Shown here one piece after another: positions 60,504 to 64,000 of a stretch of DNA of 64,000 nucleotides. Position numbers and translations under genes: made by a program. Source of the stretch: Psilocybe azurescens (lineage: Eukaryota > Basidiomycota > Agaricomycetes > Agaricales > Agrocybaceae). The notes below the pieces were generated by a model that saw only the letters and a list, made by a program, of their open reading frames with translations, did not search any database and was not told where the DNA came from. Location: NCBI GenBank assembly GCA_023853785.1, contig JAJIRX010000649.1, positions 124,001 through 188,000 on the forward strand. The letters are read 5' to 3'. How positions within the stretch are numbered: position 1 is the stretch's first letter; each line of letters begins with the position of its first letter.

Positions 60504-62233
60504 CTAAGTATAATAGTAGAACAAAGAAGCATCTGAATCATTTCCCGAAAATGGGAGGGCCGTCAGATAGTCATTCGCAGAGTCAGCAGGAAGTTCAAAT
60601 TCAACTCTTTCGCCACCACATTCGCGATCATCAACGCCGATGCTGAGGTTGTCCTGTGGACCATCCTGAGATGTGTACATATACCGGTAAAGGTCTTCCT
60701 CGCTTACTGCGTTAAAGGTCTTCTCCCAGGGAGCATTCCCCCAAGAGTATGCGTCGGCAGGCCATGCTCTAGGGGCGCATGCCACGGCCTCGCCGCCGGT
60801 GGTGGAGTTGGAGGCCGGGACAATCCATTGACCCAGGTCTTCGTCGTGGTTTGTGCCGCCAAGAACATTGGTAAGGGCATACGGGAGCCACGAATCACCT
60901 GTCTGAGAGAAAGATCCCAGGTCTCCATAGAACGCAGACGAGTCGCTGGGTGCGAACTGCTGCCATACATTGCGCACCCGCTTATCCTCTTGGTCCTCGT
61001 TGATGGAATCAGCATCGTCAATGCTCTTCCTCTTACCCGTACAAGCGGCAGATTCAGACTGAGTTGCGTTCTCGTTCCCGCCTTTTGCTGATTCAAGTGG
61101 TATGCCAGTCCAATTTTTCCACCAACTGCGCTGTACATTGTGGTCTCCAAGTGGCTGAGGCTGACAAGAGAGAAGCTGTGTATCAGTAGCGTCTTGTGAA
61201 GAGGGCGAGATGGAGTTAAGATCAGATGATGTTGACGAGACATCCGATACTGGCTTATCGAACAAGATAGAAGAGGGAGGCAAAGAGGAGGAGACAGGGG
61301 TGTCGTTAGACTCCGTAGATTCCGCTGGAAACGCTTCATTCAAGTCACTGTCTGGGCCAGACAATGAGCCGAAGATACTGTTGAATGTTTTGGTCGCCAC
61401 TTCCTCAGGAACAGAAGATGTGATAGAAGAAGATACTGTGTCTGTGTCGACTTTGCCACCGTTAGGATGTCCATAAAACCCCAGTTGTGTTCTGGAATAT
61501 TTCGGTTTGGAAGGAGGTCGGTGTTCGCGAGTGGAACATCTGTTGCTTGCGGTGTGGATGCCATTTTCTTGAGCTCAAGAATGGCTACCGAGTTCGCAAT
61601 ATCAAGCGAGTATTGATCGAGGTGATCGATTATCCAACCCAGAGAGTCTTTGTCGTTTACTTGATCTGTAACAGGCTGAAATATCTGATGAGTAAACGAG
61701 CCTGGAATAGCGAGAAATGCACATACTTTCACTTCCTCATCAATGGTTGATGAATTTATGCCTTCCGACGTTGCATTCTTCTTGGCTTCCCTTCCGGGAG
61801 AGATTTCATGAGAGTGGCGATTGTTGTATTGCCCAGTGACCTCACCGGTGCCGGGAAGTAACTGAACTCGTAAGAAGCAAGGGCACGAGCTCTTGCCCTC
61901 AACGACGAAGTTCCGGTAGCACGTGTAGATAATGCTTTTGGTTCGCAAGGCGTACGCATAAGCACGGGTGTGAGAGAGTCCAGACACCAGCTTTACAGCC
62001 GATATTTCTTGCTCTTCCAATTTCCACTTTACGAATTCTTCTAGATTGCTCCATCGTAGATGCAGTACCGTGTCGACCTTCGCGTTGTCATCGATTGGCG
62101 CCGGATTCGTTAAGAGAGGAGCTGCAGATGCGGAAAAGGGTAGAGTAAACGAAGCCGGAAGGACGTCCTTCTTATCTGGCTCCAGAAATTGCTTGTAGTC
62201 CGCGACTGCAGGTTGTGAACATGAGATCGACAT
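60504..62233 (-). CDS. Putative transcription factor with FAR1/WRKY-GCM1-like zinc domain
   Basis: About 550 residues. The start at 62233 reads MSISCSQPAVADYKQ. The domain (about residues 50-140) begins VLHLRWSNLEEFVKWKLEEQ and has YTCYRNF, SSCPCFLRVQL, GTGEVTGQYNNRHSHE. This is the Cys..Cys..His-x-His pattern of the FAR1/WRKY-GCM1 group, also found in MULE transposases and fungal regulators. An intron of about 67 bp is likely near 61680-61745 (GTATGTGC..TTACAG). The rest is Ser/Thr/Asp-rich with a basic cluster (GKRKSIDDADS, EDKRVRNVW) and aromatic-acidic patches, as in activation regions. It ends ASLFYYYT. A frame break lies at the A4 run 61475-61478 (T4 in coding sense), between HNWGF and YGHPNGGKV; one extra base joins the halves. 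No transposase core is present. Confidence 0.68.
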
Positions 62234-63301
62234 TGTAGTACGCTGGAAATGCCAAAAGCAAGGCAAGGGATAAAGGGAGAGCTGAGAAACAGGCAGATAA
62301 TATCCAGTTTATATGCAATTAGAAAGCCCCATTGTTTAGCTAAACGGGACACGTATCGTGTTTTCATTGTCGACAAAGCGGGGCAGGTTGCAAAGAGGTT
62401 CAAGGTAAGGGAAAGGGGCACCTTGAGGACCTCAAAGAAATCACAATCAGGGCCACGAAATATCCGGAGATATCAACGTACACGTGGTTTAGACCTATGT
62501 TGGGCCGCCAAACGCCCAGCAATTTCAAAGTCTTCCGAAACAGACATGGCCATAAGGTGGCCATTGCTTTACCCTTTCGTAGTGCCGCCGTCCCCAATAT
62601 TGTAGTAGAAATGCTCCTGCCAACGGAATGCGAACTGCACCTCCGTATTGCTAGACTTTCAAAAAAAACATTTATTCGCCTTTGTCTACGGTAAATAACC
62701 TAGATATGGTAAGCACCGTTCCTCAAATGCGCCGTAGGAATAGAATAGTCTACTCGTATTAGAGAGTACTTCCCCGGGATGGTGTGTTGTGCCACTCCTC
62801 CCACATTTCCCCACTATGTTGCTGGCACTACGCCCCCAAATTCTACATCACTACGCAATCACTACGCATCAATTTCCCTATATATGGGTATTTATATAAT
62901 TAGAAGGCGCACATAGCTGTAAATAAGTCGATGATTTACAGGCCTATAGGCCTAAGAACAGGATGAGGGATAATAGATTTAAGTTTGATTATTAGTTCAC
63001 ATACACACTATTGAGTTAAGAAAGCATAATATGCCCAAGGACGAGTTGTCTGACATGGCAGACAACTTGAAAACTCCACACACTTGGAGTGCATATATCT
63101 CGCTGAAAAATGCATGTGTCAAGTTGACCCAAACTTTGAATATGTGTGTCTGTATCTAACCCAACTTTGAAGTTCTGAAAAAATTTCTTAAAAATTGCCC
63201 TCCAGGTTAGATGTTGGTTAGATGTTGGTATAGCCATATTTTACACTCAAAATTTGTCACAACGATGCCAAATTATGGGGATCTACCACAATTTATAATA
63301 T
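62234..63301. other. Intergenic, 1.1 kb
   Basis: Between the zinc-domain gene promoter and the dsRBD gene 3' end. Short unconvincing open frames only. A short direct repeat (TTAGATGTTGG twice near 63207-63229) is present. Confidence 0.4.
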
Positions 63302-63690
63302 CTATATACATGCCAAAAGGATTAAAATCCAATCAGCCTCTGTGCCCAGACGTGGGTGCCCGGTTACTTTTGTAATCGCGGGTATGTTGAATTGTCTGCG
63401 AAGCACAGCCACTGCTTCTGTGGCTGCCATCTCCCTGGCCCATGCTTCATTGGGACCAGTTCCAGTTCCATAGACATATTCCCTAACTGCAAAAGACATG
63501 CTTGAATATCGATCACGTTCTATTATATACAACGCGACTTACTTGTGATGGTTGTTTTCCAAGTAGGAGCGTGTTTCGGCTGCATACTCGAAGCCGAGCT
63601 GTAGACTGCTTGCAGGTTGTAATGCTGGCAAATTGTATTTAAAATATGCCTATTGCTCTCATCTGTGAAAACTTCAAGTGTGAGGGACAT
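63302..63690 (-). CDS. Small single-dsRBD protein, copy 2 (intact)
   Basis: Predicted 110-residue protein with one complete double-stranded-RNA-binding domain. Helix 1 is ILNTICQHYNLQAVY, strand 1 KHAPTWKTTIT, strands 2-3 VYGTGTGP and helix 2 EAWAREMAATEAVAVLRRQ. Exons are 63690-63543 and 63486-63302, with a 56 bp GTAAGT..TTGCAG intron at the same position as in copy 1. The total is divisible by three. The frame is open further upstream, but the copy 1 start ATG is ACG here, so I chose the next ATG (MSLTLEVFTDES), shared by both copies. The tail (PAITKVTGHPRLG) extends beyond copy 1. A link to RNA silencing or RNA storage would be speculation; there is no RNase III or helicase domain. Confidence 0.7.
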
Positions 63691-64000
63691 AAATGTGTGG
63701 AGGATATCCGTGACAGCATACGTTTCTGCGGTGCTGTCATTCTCTGCTGTTGAACTTTCATGAGTACAAGATCTGGCGTTGAGTATTTGGAAGTAATGGG
63801 GCGAGTAATGTGTGCTCGTATCTTTGCTGCTAGAGGAGTATTTATCTCATAGGAGTATTAGCATTCAAGTCATTGCCGCAGCAGCTCATCTCAGCCTTTT
63901 CGTTGCATTTCTGCAATACATCTCGTAGAATGCATTGCATCCTTCGCATTATACCCAAATTGGTGGAATGACCTTACACATCCGACCCGTCCATCCTATC
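63383..64000. repeat. Right arm of the long inverted repeat (dsRBD locus copy 2)
   Basis: The reverse complement aligns along its whole length to 11175-11812. It includes the upstream region up to the last base of the window, so the repeat continues outside. The two arms are about 51.6 kb apart and have clearly diverged by point changes. Confidence 0.85.

Noticed and set aside
2621..61478. Programmed ribosomal frameshifting or transcriptional slippage as the cause of the repeated breaks
   Set aside because: The affected runs differ in base and length, lack a common slippery heptamer and occur in unrelated housekeeping genes; sequencing error is simpler.

Overview
The window is nuclear DNA of a filamentous basidiomycete, most likely an Agaricomycete (mushroom-forming fungus). 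The evidence is genes split by many 50-70 bp GT-AG introns, the protein families present (DUF6533 membrane protein, basidiomycete-type GH16 glucanase, coiled-coil F-box protein, small single-dsRBD proteins, TmpA-like oxidoreductase) and a Ty3/gypsy chromovirus. No rRNA, convincing tRNA or CRISPR was seen.

Layout. 1-3508 (+): 3' part of an OPT oligopeptide transporter. 4069-4929 (+): Cys-rich zinc-finger protein. 6439-8128 (-): TauD/TfdA dioxygenase. 8.1-13.3 kb: gene-poor, with one dsRBD gene (11460-11805) that has an inverted second copy at the right end of the window. 13336-17733 (-): aldo/keto reductase and S9 prolyl-oligopeptidase-family peptidase in tandem. 17.7-21.0 kb: gene-poor. 21047-22614 (+): TmpA-like membrane flavoprotein. 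24583-25658 (+): putative zinc-binding protein with a decayed tandem copy of its 3' end. 27118-28194 (+): cyclophilin. 28.7-30.4 kb (-): F-box pseudogene. 31186-36468 (-): two tandem GH16 genes. 37692-43138 (+): three tandem single-pass membrane proteins with Ser/Thr-rich ectodomains and C-terminal (L/P)PxY motifs. 43652-46270 (-): mitochondrial BipA/TypA-type GTPase. 46330-55930: complete 9.6 kb Ty3/gypsy chromovirus (minus orientation, identical 403 bp LTRs, AATAG target-site duplication) 60 bp upstream of the BipA start codon. 57955-59613 (+): DUF6533 membrane protein. 60504-62233 (-): protein with a FAR1/WRKY-GCM1-like zinc domain. 63302-63690 (-): second dsRBD gene.

Two themes cut across the window. 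First, at least eleven positions in nine host genes and five in the retroelement have a reading frame broken by exactly one base at a short homopolymer, almost always as a contraction, while the protein family continues in the next frame. This looks like uncorrected homopolymer undercalling in the assembly, so most of these genes should not be called pseudogenes. Second, the region holds recent duplications (GH16 pair, membrane-protein trio, dsRBD inverted pair, partial 3' gene copy) and a young retrotransposon whose LTR could drive the adjacent BipA gene.

The genes do not form an obvious pathway or biosynthetic cluster. The GH16 pair and the membrane-protein trio suggest a cell-wall or cell-surface neighbourhood; this is inference from adjacency only. 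All assignments come from reading motifs by eye; no database search was possible.
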